Shown: positions 8,076-17,514, counted from the stretch's first letter. The stretch: 64,000 nt of DNA from Desulforhabdus amnigena (GCF_027925305.1 NZ_BSDR01000001.1:3614501-3678500), one strand, 5' to 3'. Notes: generated by a model from the letters alone, not told the origin. Made by a program: numbers and translations.

Positions 8076-9331
8076 CAGGGCAATCGCATGACTTTTATTT
8101 TCCGAGCAAGACCTTAGCCAGATAGCGGTTATCCCAGCCCGCTTTGAGGCGTTTGTTTTTCACCCCGACTTTAGCTGTCTTTTCTTCACGGAGGAGATTC
8201 AAAGCAATATGGCGCAAGAGGGCAAGGTTTTCTGGAGCATGATCTTTCCTGACCCTCGACTCGTCTTCTCGAAACGCTACGTCGAGAACCCAGTGGCAGG
8301 AGTTCTCGATTCCCCAGTGAGAGCGCACGGCATTGGCAAAGAGCTTGGCGTTGTTTTCGATGCTCGCGATGTAGTATCTGCACTCGATTGTGGTTTTCTC
8401 ATTTCGGGTCACCTCGGAGAGGACGGCTCCAATGGTTTGAAGCCCTTTCCATTCCTCAGGATTGGGGAGCTGATTCAGAAGGGAAGTTGTGAAATAGGAG
8501 CGAACCTCATGGCGACCGTGACCGCTCTCCTCCGTCTGGAGGAAATCAAAGTCCGGGCCATCCAGGTCCTCTTGCTTGGCCTCGGAGAAGGTCTTTTCCA
8601 CCGCATCGAGCAGAGTGCCCTGGTTTCCTTTCAGCCCCAGCACGTAATCGCCTCCCTGCTCGACGATCTGTCCGGCGATCTTCTTCTGGCAACCCATGGC
8701 ATCGATGGTCACGATGCACCCATGGACATCGAGGACCTTGAGAAGCTCCGGGATGGCAGTGATCTCATTGGATTTCTTCTCCGTTTTTACCTGCCCCAAC
8801 ACCAGTCGGTTCCTATTGGCCCAGGCACTGACCATGTGGATGGCCGCAGTGTTGGACTTGGAGTCGTGGGAGCGGCGCAGCGTCTTTCCGTCAATGGGTA
8901 CAATCTCTCCCTCACAGATCTGGACAACCGATTGGATCCAGCTTACAAAACATTCTTGGAATTTCTCGGGGCGGATCAGGGAAAACACCCGGCCAAAAGT
9001 ATCATGAGAGGGAATCCCATTGGGGAGATCAAGGAAAGTGCGCAGCCATTTGAACTTGGCTTTTCCAAAATCAGAGATCCCCATCCAGTCGTCGGCCCCG
9101 CAGATAGTACCGCAGATGGCGATAACGAGGATGTCGATCAGCTTGTGGCGAATCTTTTTAGTGTGTTTCCTTGGGTCTTCCAGCTCGGAGAAATGTTCCA
9201 TGATAGTCCCTGCTCTCATCGTTCCTCTCAAATCTTTTCTGATTAATGTCAAGGACTATCTCTATACAACAACGAAGCGGAGAATGCAGCTATTAATTTG
9301 ATTTCACAACGAAAGTCATGCGATTGCCCTG
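8076..9331 (-). mobile_element. ISAs1-family insertion sequence, copy 2 (no target duplication)
   Basis: 1256 bp, inverted copy of the element at 2340-3595 with the same terminal repeats. Its flanks (CAGCCCTCAGAG on the left, CACACAGACCCC on the right) do not match each other, unlike copy 1. This points to a deletion or inversion at one end after insertion. The right end cuts a primase-like gene. Confidence 0.92.
8095..9219 (-). CDS. ISAs1-family DDE transposase, copy 2
   Basis: Same 374-residue protein as the copy at 2452-3576, with the same [10 protein letters not shown] and [10 protein letters not shown] motifs; the only difference seen is one synonymous base. Intact and presumably able to act on both copies in trans. 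The start chosen is the ATG at 9219 behind GAGAGGAACG. Confidence 0.92.
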   Translation of the reverse strand: MRAGTIMEHFSELEDPRKHTKKIRHKLIDILVIAICGTICGADDWMGISDFGKAKFKWLRTFLDLPNGIPSHDTFGRVFSLIRPEKFQECFVSWIQSVVQICEGEIVPIDGKTLRRSHDSKSNTAAIHMVSAWANRNRLVLGQVKTEKKSNEITAIPELLKVLDVHGCIVTIDAMGCQKKIAGQIVEQGGDYVLGLKGNQGTLLDAVEKTFSEAKQEDLDGPDFDFLQTEESGHGRHEVRSYFTTSLLNQLPNPEEWKGLQTIGAVLSEVTRNEKTTIECRYYIASIENNAKLFANAVRSHWGIENSCHWVLDVAFREDESRVRKDHAPENLALLRHIALNLLREEKTAKVGVKNKRLKAGWDNRYLAKVLLGK

Positions 9332-9894
9332 CACACAGACCCCCTTCGGGAGGGATGGGAAAGGAGGGATGGTTTTGATTCCGGGACAAGCAGGGGGATG
9401 TCGGCCTGCGAGTCCCAGTCGATCCAGATGAGCCTTGCAAGGGGAAAGCGTCCCGTAGGGGAGCGGTGCTTTTCCTTGGTGTTGCGAAAGCCGGGACAGC
9501 GCCCCCAGCGGTTTTTGGGGTGTGCTGCCGGATCGCTTCGCATTCTTTCAAGCCACATGCGTTTTTCTTCCAGGGACAATGCTCTGCTGGAGTGAACCCA
9601 TACCTGGAAGTTTTCCGGTGAGGTCTCAACGATCATTCGAGCGGGTTTCCACTGTCCGGAGGGGAAGCAGTGGTGTCGCAGAAGGGTTTGTCGGTCAATG
9701 TCGTCGGCCAGGAGGTAATGGTCGATGCAGAGGGGCTTTATGAGTATGTGGCAGCCCCGGGCATTTTGGGATCTGAGGTAGGCGATCTTCTCGAGAGCCG
9801 GTTTTACGGTCCACAGTCCCTTTTGTGGATCGAGGACGCCGAGTTGCCAAAGGTTGAGGAAGTATCGGGCCATCTTTTGAAAGAGCTTTTCCAT
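9332..9894 (-). pseudogene. RepB-like DNA primase domain protein, 3' end cut by ISAs1
   Basis: From ATG 9894 (AAGGAACC upstream) the frame runs into the right end of ISAs1 copy 2, so the C-terminus is lost. The readable ~188 residues contain IVETSPENFQVWVHSS, DPAAHPKNRWGRCPGFRNTK and an ARLIWIDWD segment. These resemble the conserved blocks of the archaeo-eukaryotic-type primase domain found in MOBQ plasmid RepB' and many mobile elements. The gene follows an ExeA/TniB-like ATPase fragment, which suggests a transposon or plasmid origin. Function is inferred from motifs only; the missing part may be small. Confidence 0.55.
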
Positions 9895-9952
9895 GGGAGA
9901 GGTTCCTTTGGGGGGCAAGGCGCCCCGGGCAGACGCCTTGCCGGTTTTCACA

Positions 9953-10227
9953 TCAAATGAGCTCGGTTGAAGCGATGCGCACGTGCTCGGCCGAAACGAT
10001 CTGGTTTTTTTCATGTGCAGCAGCGATGAGGGCGCCCCGGGCGAGATGATTGGCTCGTCTGAGCAATCCCCCCGAGCCTTGCTGGATGGCGGTAACGGCC
10101 GCATCGGCAAAGAGCTGCTGGGAGACTCCGCTGATTTTGAGATGGTGGTTGAGGTAGCGGTCCATGTCCTCTCGTGTGATACCCTGGAGGTGGCAGCGGG
10201 AAACGATTCTCGATGCCAGGGGCGGAA
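9953..10227 (-). pseudogene. ExeA/TniB-like AAA+ ATPase, C-terminal fragment
   Basis: The frame reads IPPLASRIVSRCHLQGITRE, then MDRYLNHHLKISGVSQQLF, then QGSGGLLRRANHLARGAL. This is the winged-helix C-terminal part of ExeA/TniB-type transposition ATPases (GxxRxxNxLA pattern). The N-terminal Walker A/B part is missing because an IS3 element begins at about 10228. The first in-frame ATG is at 10165, but the similarity extends upstream to the IS border. Partner of the primase-like gene just downstream, about 58 bp away. Confidence 0.6.
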
Positions 10228-11590
10228 TGTGTCAATAACTTTGAGACACCCTTGAGCACAATTTATTGTAACTCTCCATCAGTCGTTACAAGCTTGGGGG
10301 GATTGATCCAAGCCGCTGTCGGTAAAGGCTTTGGAGTCGGCACCTTGTTGACGAATCTTTCTGGGTGATCCTGGTATGCGCGGATCAAGACCCGTTCTCT
10401 GGCTTGTAAGACTTCAGGGGCATTTCCAAAGTGAACCATCTCGGGGGTGAGCAGGCTGATCCCCGTATGACGGTGCTCCTGGTTGTACCAGGGAAAGAAA
10501 TCCTGGCAGAAACTGCGTGCATCCTGGATGGCTCCAAAGCGTTCGGGAAAATCAGGTCTGTACTTAAGCGTTTTGAACTGGGATTCGGAGTAAGGGTTAT
10601 CATCACTGGTATAGGGTCTGCTGTGAGTCTTGGTGATCTCAAGGTTTGCGAGCAGAAAGGCCACAGGTTTCGATTTCATTGAAGATCCTCTATCCGCATG
10701 AATCGTCAACTGTCCCGGAACTATCCCCTGTTTGGAACAGGTTTCCTGAATGAAGCGTTTTGCGAGCTGCGCCGATTCATGGGTTGCCACCATCCATCCG
10801 GCGACGTATCGGCTGGAGATGTCAATAATCACATAGAGATAGAAGTAGGTCCATTTGCTGGGACCAAGAAGCTTCGTGATGTCCCAGGACCAGACCTGGT
10901 TGGGTCCCGTTGCCAGAAGCTCGGGTTTTTCATAAACAGGATGGCGCAACTGGTTTCTGCGTTCTTTCACCTCCTTTTGATCTTCAAGGATCCGGTACAT
11001 GGTACGGATGGAGCAGTGGTATTTTCCCTCATTGAGCAAGGTCGCATAGACTTCATGAGGAGCCTTGTCGACAAAGCGCTCCGAGTGCAGGATATCGAGC
11101 ACCGTCTGCTTTTCTTCTGGTTGCAGAGCACGCGGCGAAGGAGATTTCCCGCCGCACTCCGCAGCCTTCATTTTGCTCCCGGCTCTCCGCCGATACAGGC
11201 TGGCCCTCGGAACCACGAGGGCTTCACAGGCACGGCGGGTGCCTATTTCAAGGGCGAGCGCTTCTGTGGCATCCATCAGTCTTTCCCGCTCTGCACCTGG
11301 GTTTCGAGTGTTATGCCCAATATCTGAGAGATTTTTTTTTGAGCATCGATGATGAGCTCCGCCTGCTTGAGGCGTTTTTGAAGCCGTTCGTTTTCCTGGC
11401 GCAGTCTGCCCATCTCGATCACCAGAGGATCGGGTTCTTTGGCTTTGGGTCCCCGTTTTCTTGGCTCCAAAGCCCCCAGGGTGTCCGCATTCCGCTGCCG
11501 TCGCCAGGTGGCGAGGTTTGAGTGATACAATCCTTCGCAGCGCAGCAAGGCGCCAAGACTAGCGGGAGTTTTACAAACGTCGAATAGGGA
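10228..11590 (-). mobile_element. IS3-family element, truncated at its orfA side
   Basis: The orfB-side end starts with TGTGTCAATAACTTTGAGAC at 10228, inside the ATPase gene. No matching inverted end is visible beyond orfA, and the conserved part of OrfA begins only around 11590, so the left end has been lost. The rest of orfA and orfB are open. Confidence 0.7.
10263..11276 (-). CDS. IS3-family transposase OrfB (integrase core)
   Basis: 337 residues with the rve integrase fold: Asp in VWSWDITKLLGP, Asp in TIHADRGSSM and Glu in NPYSESQFKTLKY. The HTH_21 region SERFVDKAPHEVYATLL and CSIRTMYRIL precede it. The start ATG overlaps the orfA stop (TGATG). A run of nine A in orfA (11340-11332) allows a -1 shift that leads directly into this frame, giving the usual OrfAB fusion. 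Confidence 0.92.
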   Translation of the reverse strand: MDATEALALEIGTRRACEALVVPRASLYRRRAGSKMKAAECGGKSPSPRALQPEEKQTVLDILHSERFVDKAPHEVYATLLNEGKYHCSIRTMYRILEDQKEVKERRNQLRHPVYEKPELLATGPNQVWSWDITKLLGPSKWTYFYLYVIIDISSRYVAGWMVATHESAQLAKRFIQETCSKQGIVPGQLTIHADRGSSMKSKPVAFLLANLEITKTHSRPYTSDDNPYSESQFKTLKYRPDFPERFGAIQDARSFCQDFFPWYNQEHRHTGISLLTPEMVHFGNAPEVLQARERVLIRAYQDHPERFVNKVPTPKPLPTAAWINPPKLVTTDGELQ

Positions 11591-11677
11591 CCCACTGATG
11601 GACACAAGCAACCCTTTGATGACTTTGATGAGCTTGAAGAACTCTTTTTCCGTGAGCGTCGAAATAGGAATAAACAT
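11276..11677 (-). pseudogene. IS3-family OrfA, N-terminus replaced
   Basis: The conserved OrfA part (SLGALLRCEGLYHSNLATWR and the leucine-zipper stretch RLRQENERLQKRLKQAE) starts near residue 30. The first residues (MFIPISTLTEKEFF...) do not resemble an OrfA helix-turn-helix and begin right at the stop codon of the upstream glycoside hydrolase. The helix-turn-helix and the element's left end appear deleted. The A9 run at 11332-11340 is the presumed -1 frameshift signal toward orfB. Confidence 0.65.
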
Positions 11678-13436
11678 TACGGCGTGGTAATGCTGTCGCA
11701 GGTTTTCACATTGGCAGACTGGTCATAGGTCCAGCCCGCTCGAACGACATCAGTTACGCAGAAAGTCCATGTTCCGCTCTGCCTTGTGCTTGACGAATTC
11801 AGGGTGATCTGCCCGCTGCCGTCGGTCACTCCGCTGACGCTGTCGCTGGTCGCACCGCTGAACATCCCATGCACGGTAGCTCCAGATACGGAGCCCCCCT
11901 TGGCATCACCAATGGTCACGGTGGCTGCGGCGCGGTAGTTCTTACCCTTTTGCTGATATGACATCGCGATGCCACTTACGTGGGTCTCGCTGGCCGGCGA
12001 TGTAGAACTGTCCAACGGTACAATGACCTGAATGATCGACAACGCGGGTAGCTCGAAATTGACTTGACCGCCGTTGAAGACCCCGGCGCCGATCGGTACG
12101 TCATTGACCCCGTTTGAGAAACGTCGAAACGTGGCTGTTCCAGAAAGCGGGAGGGCGCCGGCATCCAACGCCATCATATGCCCCATTCTCGTGGCGTTGA
12201 CCACTTCCACGTACAGAGTTTTGCTCTTTTCATCCACGGCCGCGATCGGCTGAATATCAACATTGCTTGGTATATCGTGGAAAATGGGATATCGGGTCTT
12301 GCCACCCTGCAATCCCCGTATCATCAACCGTAGAGCATAATATGTCGGCGTCTTCGTCCCATTTGCGTGAACTATGCCCCGATGGTCTGCCAGTCGTAAA
12401 AAGGAAAGATAGCGCTGCCGGTCACATAGCCAGCGTTATCCCGGCTGTGCTCGATCAATATCTTGGCGTAGGAAAGAGCGTTACTAAAACCATATGCGCT
12501 GCGATAGGACCCCCACTCCGAGATGTAGGTATCCTCATGTTTCCCGTCTCCATCTGAGTATAGGGCAATCCACTCGTTGACCTGCACTGCGCCCGCGTAA
12601 TGCGAACTGCTGTAGTTGTGCCAGTCCACCACATCGACGACATGGTCGTTCTGAATCAACGACTCCTCCACCCAGGAATTCACGCCCGTCGTTACCGGTG
12701 CATGCAAGCGGAAGGTTTTACCCTCCAGGTAGTTGTCGTAGACAAATTGGATCGCATCGCGGGTATAGCGAGTGAATAGAATGTAGTCCTGCAGAGTGCC
12801 TCCCCACCCTTGCTTGATACTATCGGGCTCGTTATGCACTTGCCAGTCGTGCACTTCAAGACCGTTTCTCACATTGACCCAATACACCGTGGCAAAAACG
12901 TGCTCCCACCACTCGTTCCAGTCTTCAGCCGTCCAAGGCGGATTCAATTGCTTGGCCCACGATGGTTGACTGTTGTCGTCCACGTTTCTCAGGGTCATCA
13001 CCGGAGCAATGCCGTTGTCTTTCAATGCTTTCAGCATTTCGTAAAGACTGACGTCCGTTGTACAAGAGCCGCCAGGCGAAAAATGGTATGAATCCGGCCT
13101 GTTGAATTGCGTGTCCCAAGCTTCCCAATTGATCACGTTTGGCTCGGCCTTTATCACGTCGATGGTTGGCCAGCCATACACGCCATCATCGTCTTGAGGC
13201 TCGAGACGACTCATCCCGCCCCAGATTCGGTAATTGCGCAGACCGACGTCCACTAGATCATCGATGTTAAAATCGGCACATCCCTTGGTGGCTCCAATGC
13301 TGCGCTCGGTTACACCGTTAGAGGCGCCGGTTATGGTAAGGGTATACATTTTTGCATGTGCAGCGGCTTCCCACGTTGTTGTGAAGAGCAATATCACTGC
13401 CAAGTACGCCACGTAGGTGAGTGAGAAACGGTTCAT
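11677..13436 (-). pseudogene. Secreted GH-A clan glycoside hydrolase with Ig-like C-terminal domain, one frameshift
   Basis: Starts at ATG 13436 behind AAGGAGGGCAGG. Signal peptide (about 1-28), TIM-barrel with acid/base Glu203 in VHNEPDS and likely nucleophile Glu307 in YISEWGSYR, resembling GH39/GH5-type clan A enzymes. Frame 1 stops after FYDWQTIGA (TAG near 12372). Frame 2 continues without gap as VHANGTKTPTYYALRLM, then a beta-sandwich domain and a C-terminal Ig-like extracellular domain (GIAMSYQQKGKNYRAAATVT.. to the end). Restoring one base in the GGGG run at about 12375-12378 joins the frames. The total of 1760 bases fits one missing base. Real decay or a sequencing error are both possible. 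Confidence 0.7.
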
Positions 13437-13663
13437 TTCACCTGCCCTCCTTGGTTCCAATGAATGCCTGTCCAAGCCCACTCTTCTCCGGGATGCTCTG
13501 GGTGGGAATCGGAGACGTCCCCGGCCACGTAAAGAGCATCATTGTCATGGGAAATAAAATAGGTATGATTGAGCGAGGCGCCATCTCGGAGGGATTGAAT
13601 CTCAGAAGGCTTCACGGCGGTCTCTTGCGGCCACTCAGAAATGTCCCCATCCAATTTTGCCAT
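13433..13663 (-). pseudogene. CBM9/DOMON-like carbohydrate-binding fragment
   Basis: 76 residues, KLDGDISEWPQE followed by YFISHDNDALYVAGDVSDSH. This is the opening pattern of CBM9-like/DUF1083 beta-sandwich domains of secreted glycan-binding proteins, which normally have about 170 residues. There is no ribosome site before the ATG; upstream the sequence is a broken HTH gene. The TGA overlaps the ATG of the glycoside hydrolase (ATGA). It looks like an internal piece of a former fusion or neighbour gene. Confidence 0.5.
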
Positions 13664-13842
13664 GTGGGGTTGATGTCTTTTAGTTCTTCCAGGAGATGGA
13701 TGATCTTGTCCGATCCAGGAACCTATTCCTGCTTTTCGTACTTCCGGTAAACCCGCTCGGTCACACCCATTTTTTCAGCCATTTCTCTGGGGTGAAGAGA
13801 CAATCGGGTTCGCAGTCTTGTGAGCCTCTCAGCAAGAGACAT
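13664..13842 (-). pseudogene. XRE-type helix-turn-helix regulator, amber-interrupted and truncated
   Basis: From ATG 13842 (AAGGGG upstream) reads MSLAERLTRLRTRLSLHPRE, then MAEKMGVTERVYRKYEKQE, a clear HTH_3 (Cro/CI) domain. A TAG follows at 13725-13723, and the same frame goes on with VPGSDKIIHLLEELKDINP, the expected continuation of such proteins. It then runs into the CBM9-like fragment. A palindrome TTTTTGATTTTTAAATCAAAAA at 13851-13872 lies just upstream and could have been its operator. Confidence 0.55.
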
Positions 13843-13850
13843 GTATCCCC

Positions 13851-13872
13851 TTTTTGATTTTTAAATCAAAAA
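13851..13872. promoter_or_regulatory. AT-rich palindrome upstream of HTH remnant
   Basis: TTTTTGATTT/TTAAATCAAAAA forms a near-perfect palindrome between the HTH start and the AT-rich upstream region. Candidate autoregulatory operator. The rest of 13873-14181 is AT-rich and holds no gene. Confidence 0.35.
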
Positions 13873-14181
13873 AACTTGACTTGCGTTCTATGTATCTATG
13901 CATTGTATTAGATTATTTTATAAATGTTATCATGCAACGGTTCGTGATTCAAAATCTAAAGGACAAAGCACACAATACTTTTCAATAGGTTTGATTGTTG
14001 GAAGCCCCATGTTCCTCAAGTGAAATAGGGTGACTCTCCTCTGCCGGTAAAAGATCACGCGAGATCAGTGGATTGTCCCATAGAACCTGTAGTAGCATGA
14101 ACTTCACCGTGCCCATGCGTATTGCTTACTATGATGAGTCGGTTTCTGGAACATCTAGAACAATTTCCCCATCCGGTCTTT

Positions 14182-14292
14182 AGAACCTATCCAGAAACCA
14201 CCTGTGGACTTTGCGACACCCCCCTTGGTCCCCCCTCAAGGGGGGAATTAAAGGGGGGTGTCCGCTGCCGAGGTAGGTTTTTGGATAGGCTC
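14182..14292. repeat. MITE-like repeat, copy A
   Basis: 111 bp with imperfect terminal inverted repeats (AGAACCTATCCAGAAACCACCT at the left; the right end read in reverse is GAGCCTATCCAAAAACCTACCT, each about 22 bases) and an internal CCCCCCTCAAGGGGGG hairpin. It is about 97% identical to copy B at 17626-17735. It encodes nothing. The IS5 element begins three bases after it. Confidence 0.8.
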
Positions 14293-14295
14293 TTA

Positions 14296-15104
14296 GGTTC
14301 TGTTGACATTTGGGTTCTAATTAACAGATGTCAACAGCACTACTACAAGATGAAACATGGTTGAAGATCCTCCAATTCCTTCGCTCCTGTGTGGATGTTT
14401 ACGTAGGAGAAGAAGGTGATTGCCGTCTTTTCATTGAGGCACTCCTTTGGATTACACGAAGTGGTGCTCAGTGGAGACTGCTCCCGGAGAAATTCGGTAA
14501 CTGGAACAGTGTCTATAAACGATTCGCCCGCTGGTGTAACAAGGGTATCTTCTCCAGAATGCACGAGCATTTCATAGATGATCCCGATATGGAGAACTTC
14601 ATGTTTGACAGCACCATTGTTCGTGCCCATCCCTGTGCTGCCGGAGCCCTCAAAAGATCCGGTGGACAAGAGACACAGGCTCTCGGGCGCAGCCGAGGAG
14701 GTTTTTCCACCAAGATCCACGTAGCGGTAGATGGCTTGGGAAATCCCCTGAGGTTCATTCTCACTCCCGGTCAGAAGAGTGACATCGAACAGGGACCGGC
14801 TCTTATCGAGGGTTTCACCTTCGCTCATGCACTGGGAGACAAGGGCTATGATTCGGATGCCTTCGTCCAGGCGATCACCCAATCTGGAGCTACTGCTGTG
14901 ATTCCACCCCGGTCCAATCGCAAAGAGCCCCGTGAATACGACCAATGCCGCTACCGCGAACGACATCTGATCGAGTGCTTTATGAGCAAGATCAAACATT
15001 TCAGACGCATCTTCTCCAGATTCGACAAGCTCGACAGAAGCTTCTTGGGCTTTCTTGGCTTTGTCGCAGCTCTCATCTGGTTGAGGTGAAATGTCAACAG
15101 AACC
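14296..15104 (+). mobile_element. IS5-family insertion sequence (IS427-like), complete
   Basis: 809 bp with perfect terminal repeats GGTTCTGTTGACATTT / AAATGTCAACAGAACC, flanked by TA on both sides. It contains one transposase gene. Confidence 0.85.
14328..15089 (+). CDS. IS5-family DDE transposase
   Basis: 253 residues in a single frame. N-terminal DUF4096-type domain ([20 protein letters not shown]), then catalytic Asp in [17 protein letters not shown], Asp in [12 protein letters not shown] and Glu in [22 protein letters not shown]. Many IS427-group relatives split this gene in two frames; here it is fused and complete. Confidence 0.93.
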   Translation: MSTALLQDETWLKILQFLRSCVDVYVGEEGDCRLFIEALLWITRSGAQWRLLPEKFGNWNSVYKRFARWCNKGIFSRMHEHFIDDPDMENFMFDSTIVRAHPCAAGALKRSGGQETQALGRSRGGFSTKIHVAVDGLGNPLRFILTPGQKSDIEQGPALIEGFTFAHALGDKGYDSDAFVQAITQSGATAVIPPRSNRKEPREYDQCRYRERHLIECFMSKIKHFRRIFSRFDKLDRSFLGFLGFVAALIWLR

Positions 15105-15530
15105 TAGTGAAAAGGAACTCCATGCTCTCTTGAGTCCCCGGGCAACTGAAAACCTGATACAACAACGCATTCTCATGGCCTGTGCCCCCGAGGGGCATGG
15201 GTGCCCGTTTTCCGGGACTTGCAGCCATGCCTGTCCCATGTGCTCTATTCCTCACAAAGACTGTATCGAAAACAACCCGCTCTTTCATCAGAAAGAGCTC
15301 CCTTTGACTTCTCGGGAAAACAGTCCACGTCATTATGCCCTCTGTCTTCGGCAGTTCCTATCGGTTCTGCATGAGGTCAATGGTCTTCATGGCCGGGTGC
15401 ACCGCCTGGACCGGGATGGATTTTACCTGGGGCGCAGAGTGTATTCCTGCTCCCGAAATGAGCTTCACTTCCGCTAACCTGCCTATCCTGATTCGTGAAA
15501 TCGAGAAGCTCTGCGTAGCATCTTGACAGG
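15105..15530 (+). pseudogene. Unrecognised, probably broken coding region
   Basis: A frame that borrows its ATG from the IS5 end (15091) reads Cys-rich CAPEGHGCPFSGTCSHACPM and runs to 15477. A second frame then gives PAPEMSFTSANLPILIREIE and stops at 15526. The two could be pieces of one gene with a frameshift near 15430. No family is recognised. Confidence 0.3.
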
Positions 15531-15552
15531 CAACTGCTGTGCTTCGGCTATA

Positions 15553-15770
15553 TGCCCTCGATCTCGATCAGGAGGGCGGTGATATCGTCGGCGGACCCGC
15601 GCGCTCTAGACCGTTAAACGATTTCAGTGCCTGCCCGGCATCTGTCATCGTATCGCTCCACAACTGCGGCGGCCTCTTCGGGATAAAAAGCCTTTGTGAC
15701 CCCATCGGAAACGAGCAGGTTTCTGTCGCTTTCTTGGACTTGGGAAGCGATCTACATCGATCTTGAGAGA
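15553..15770 (-). pseudogene. PP2C-type Ser/Thr phosphatase, C-terminal remnant
   Basis: One minus-strand frame reads NLLVSDGVTKAFYPEEAAAV, then a TAA, then SADDITALLIEIEGI and a stop. LLVSDGV and the ADDIT motif are the last two metal-site motifs of PP2C phosphatases. The in-frame stop and the missing N-terminus mark it as decayed. Confidence 0.55.
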
Positions 15771-15900
15771 AAGATACCCGGCTGAAGGAACGATAAATGC
15801 CTCCATTTACCTCAGAGGACCCTCGAAACCGTGTATTATTCCGACATGAGGGAATAGAATAAATCTTCAATCGTTCGCAGGCATGGAGGCCATACAGAGT

Positions 15901-16245
15901 GAATAAGAAATATCTTTTTGATTTTCTGGAGAAACAAGATGCGTCCACTTTGCTGCAGTTGCTGAATGTGGCTTTCGATACGCTGACCACCAATCAGCGC
16001 ATGAGGTATTCTGGGAGATACTGCCAAAGTCAGTGAGAAAGGCAGCCACGAGCTTGCTGTCGAGTGCTTCAAAATCCTTTATGAACTGCTTGACAAATGG
16101 TAGATGGAGACGAGATCGTCTTTGCCGATGAGTATGGAACCTGGATGATCCCGGCGGACGAGAAAGTTTTCATCAGGGCCTTTCTGATCTCTCTTTCTGC
16201 CGTTTCCAGTCCGGAGGAGTTCGCAGAAGGCGCCACTGACCCCCT
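15901..16245 (+). pseudogene. Hypothetical protein broken in three frames
   Basis: Three successive plus-strand segments look like one former protein: VNKKYLFDFLEKQDASTLLQ.. from GTG 15901, ILGDTAKVSEKGSHELAVEC.. ending in LLDKW at a stop near 16102, and VDGDEIVFADEYGTWMIPAD.. to about 16245. Each joins the next with a single-base frame change. No family is recognised. It precedes the DUF4010 gene. Confidence 0.45.
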
Positions 16246-16260
16246 ATTTGGAGCAATACC

Positions 16261-17514
16261 ATGTTGCTATTGGAAAATCTGGAATGGTCTCATCCTCTGC
16301 GGTTTTGTGTGGCGCTGACCCTCGGCCTTTTGGTGGGCATGGAGCGTGAAAGAGCCGAACTCAACCGGAAACAGAGGTTCCGGGCCGGCGTTCGTACCTA
16401 TGCCATCCTCAGCCTGTTTGGTTTTTCCTGTGCCTGGCTGTTCAGTCTCAAGGTGCGGCTTGCCCTCCCGGCCGGACTTCTGGCCGTCACCGTCCTCGTG
16501 GGCATGGAATACTTCGCCAAGATCCAGGCGGGTCGGCTGGGTTGGACAAGTGAAATCGCGGCTCTTCTCACCTTTGCCGTCGGCGCCCTTTCTTTGCTTG
16601 CGGATATCTGGGTCCCTCTCGCTGTCGGAATTGTCAACCTCTTTCTGCTCTCGGAAAAATCGGAACTTGAAAGCTACGTCGAGAGGCTCGACAAGGCGGA
16701 ATTTCTCGCCATGATCAAGTTCCTGCTTGTCACTCTAATCATCCTTCCCGTACTGCCCGATGCGGAATATACCAGGTTCAGCCTCAATCCTGCGCGTACC
16801 TGGGAGATCCTGATCATGGTCTCTTCAGTGGGATTTGTGGGGTATTTTCTTTCAAAAAGATTTGGCAGCAGGCTCGGGCTCTGGTTTTCCGGCATATTGG
16901 GAGGAATTGTCTCCAGCACCGCTGTGAGTGTTGCTGTCGGCAGGATCGCTCAAAAGAATCCTGAGCAGAGCGGAAATGCCTTGCAGGCTTCCATCCTGGC
17001 CGGCAGTGTCATGTACCTGCGCCTCCTTGCCCTTATTTTGATCATCAATCCAGTTTTCCTTCCCTATCTTACCTGGAGATTCATTCTGCTGGCTGCCGTG
17101 GGAGGTTTGCTCTCCATTCGGCTGATCAAGGGAGATACACCGGCGTCGATCGATTCCATCACACCCTCGCAAAACCCCTTTGAAATCCGTCCCGCCTTGC
17201 TTTTTGCCCTCCTCTTCGCACTCTTGTCCATGATCACGAAATGGGTGACCTGGAATTTTGGAAGTTCCGGTTTGCTCATTCTTTCAGCGGTTGTCGGCGT
17301 GACCGACATCGATCCTTACGTCCTTTCTTTTGTCCGTGGCCCCTCGTCTGTACAACCCATCATGGTTTCGGTGATTCTCATCTCCACCATGAGCAACACC
17401 GTGTTCAAGGGGATTTACTTTGGAACGCTGGCGAAAACGGCGCGCAAAGAAACCCTGATTCGCTATATGATCTGGGCGTTGCTCCACATCCCATTGATTT
17501 TAAAGGCTTATTGA
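16261..17514 (+). CDS. MgtC/SapB family membrane protein with DUF4010 domain
   Basis: 417 residues, strongly hydrophobic, with about 10-12 membrane segments. The N-terminal part has LGLLVGMERERAELN and FRAGVRTYAILSLFG, the MgtC/SapB signature. The C-terminal two thirds match DUF4010 (VSSTAVSVAVGRIAQKN, GVTDIDPYVLSF). An inner-membrane protein of unknown transport role; the family is often linked to divalent cation homeostasis. It stands alone between decayed genes and the metF operon. The first ATG at 16261 has no clear ribosome site, and the upstream broken gene reads into it, so the start may have moved. Confidence 0.85.
   Translation: MLLLENLEWSHPLRFCVALTLGLLVGMERERAELNRKQRFRAGVRTYAILSLFGFSCAWLFSLKVRLALPAGLLAVTVLVGMEYFAKIQAGRLGWTSEIAALLTFAVGALSLLADIWVPLAVGIVNLFLLSEKSELESYVERLDKAEFLAMIKFLLVTLIILPVLPDAEYTRFSLNPARTWEILIMVSSVGFVGYFLSKRFGSRLGLWFSGILGGIVSSTAVSVAVGRIAQKNPEQSGNALQASILAGSVMYLRLLALILIINPVFLPYLTWRFILLAAVGGLLSIRLIKGDTPASIDSITPSQNPFEIRPALLFALLFALLSMITKWVTWNFGSSGLLILSAVVGVTDIDPYVLSFVRGPSSVQPIMVSVILISTMSNTVFKGIYFGTLAKTARKETLIRYMIWALLHIPLILKAY

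Noticed and set aside
2340-9331. Composite transposon bounded by the two ISAs1 copies
   Set aside because: Copy 1 has its own target duplication on both sides, so it inserted alone; the outer flanks of the pair do not match.
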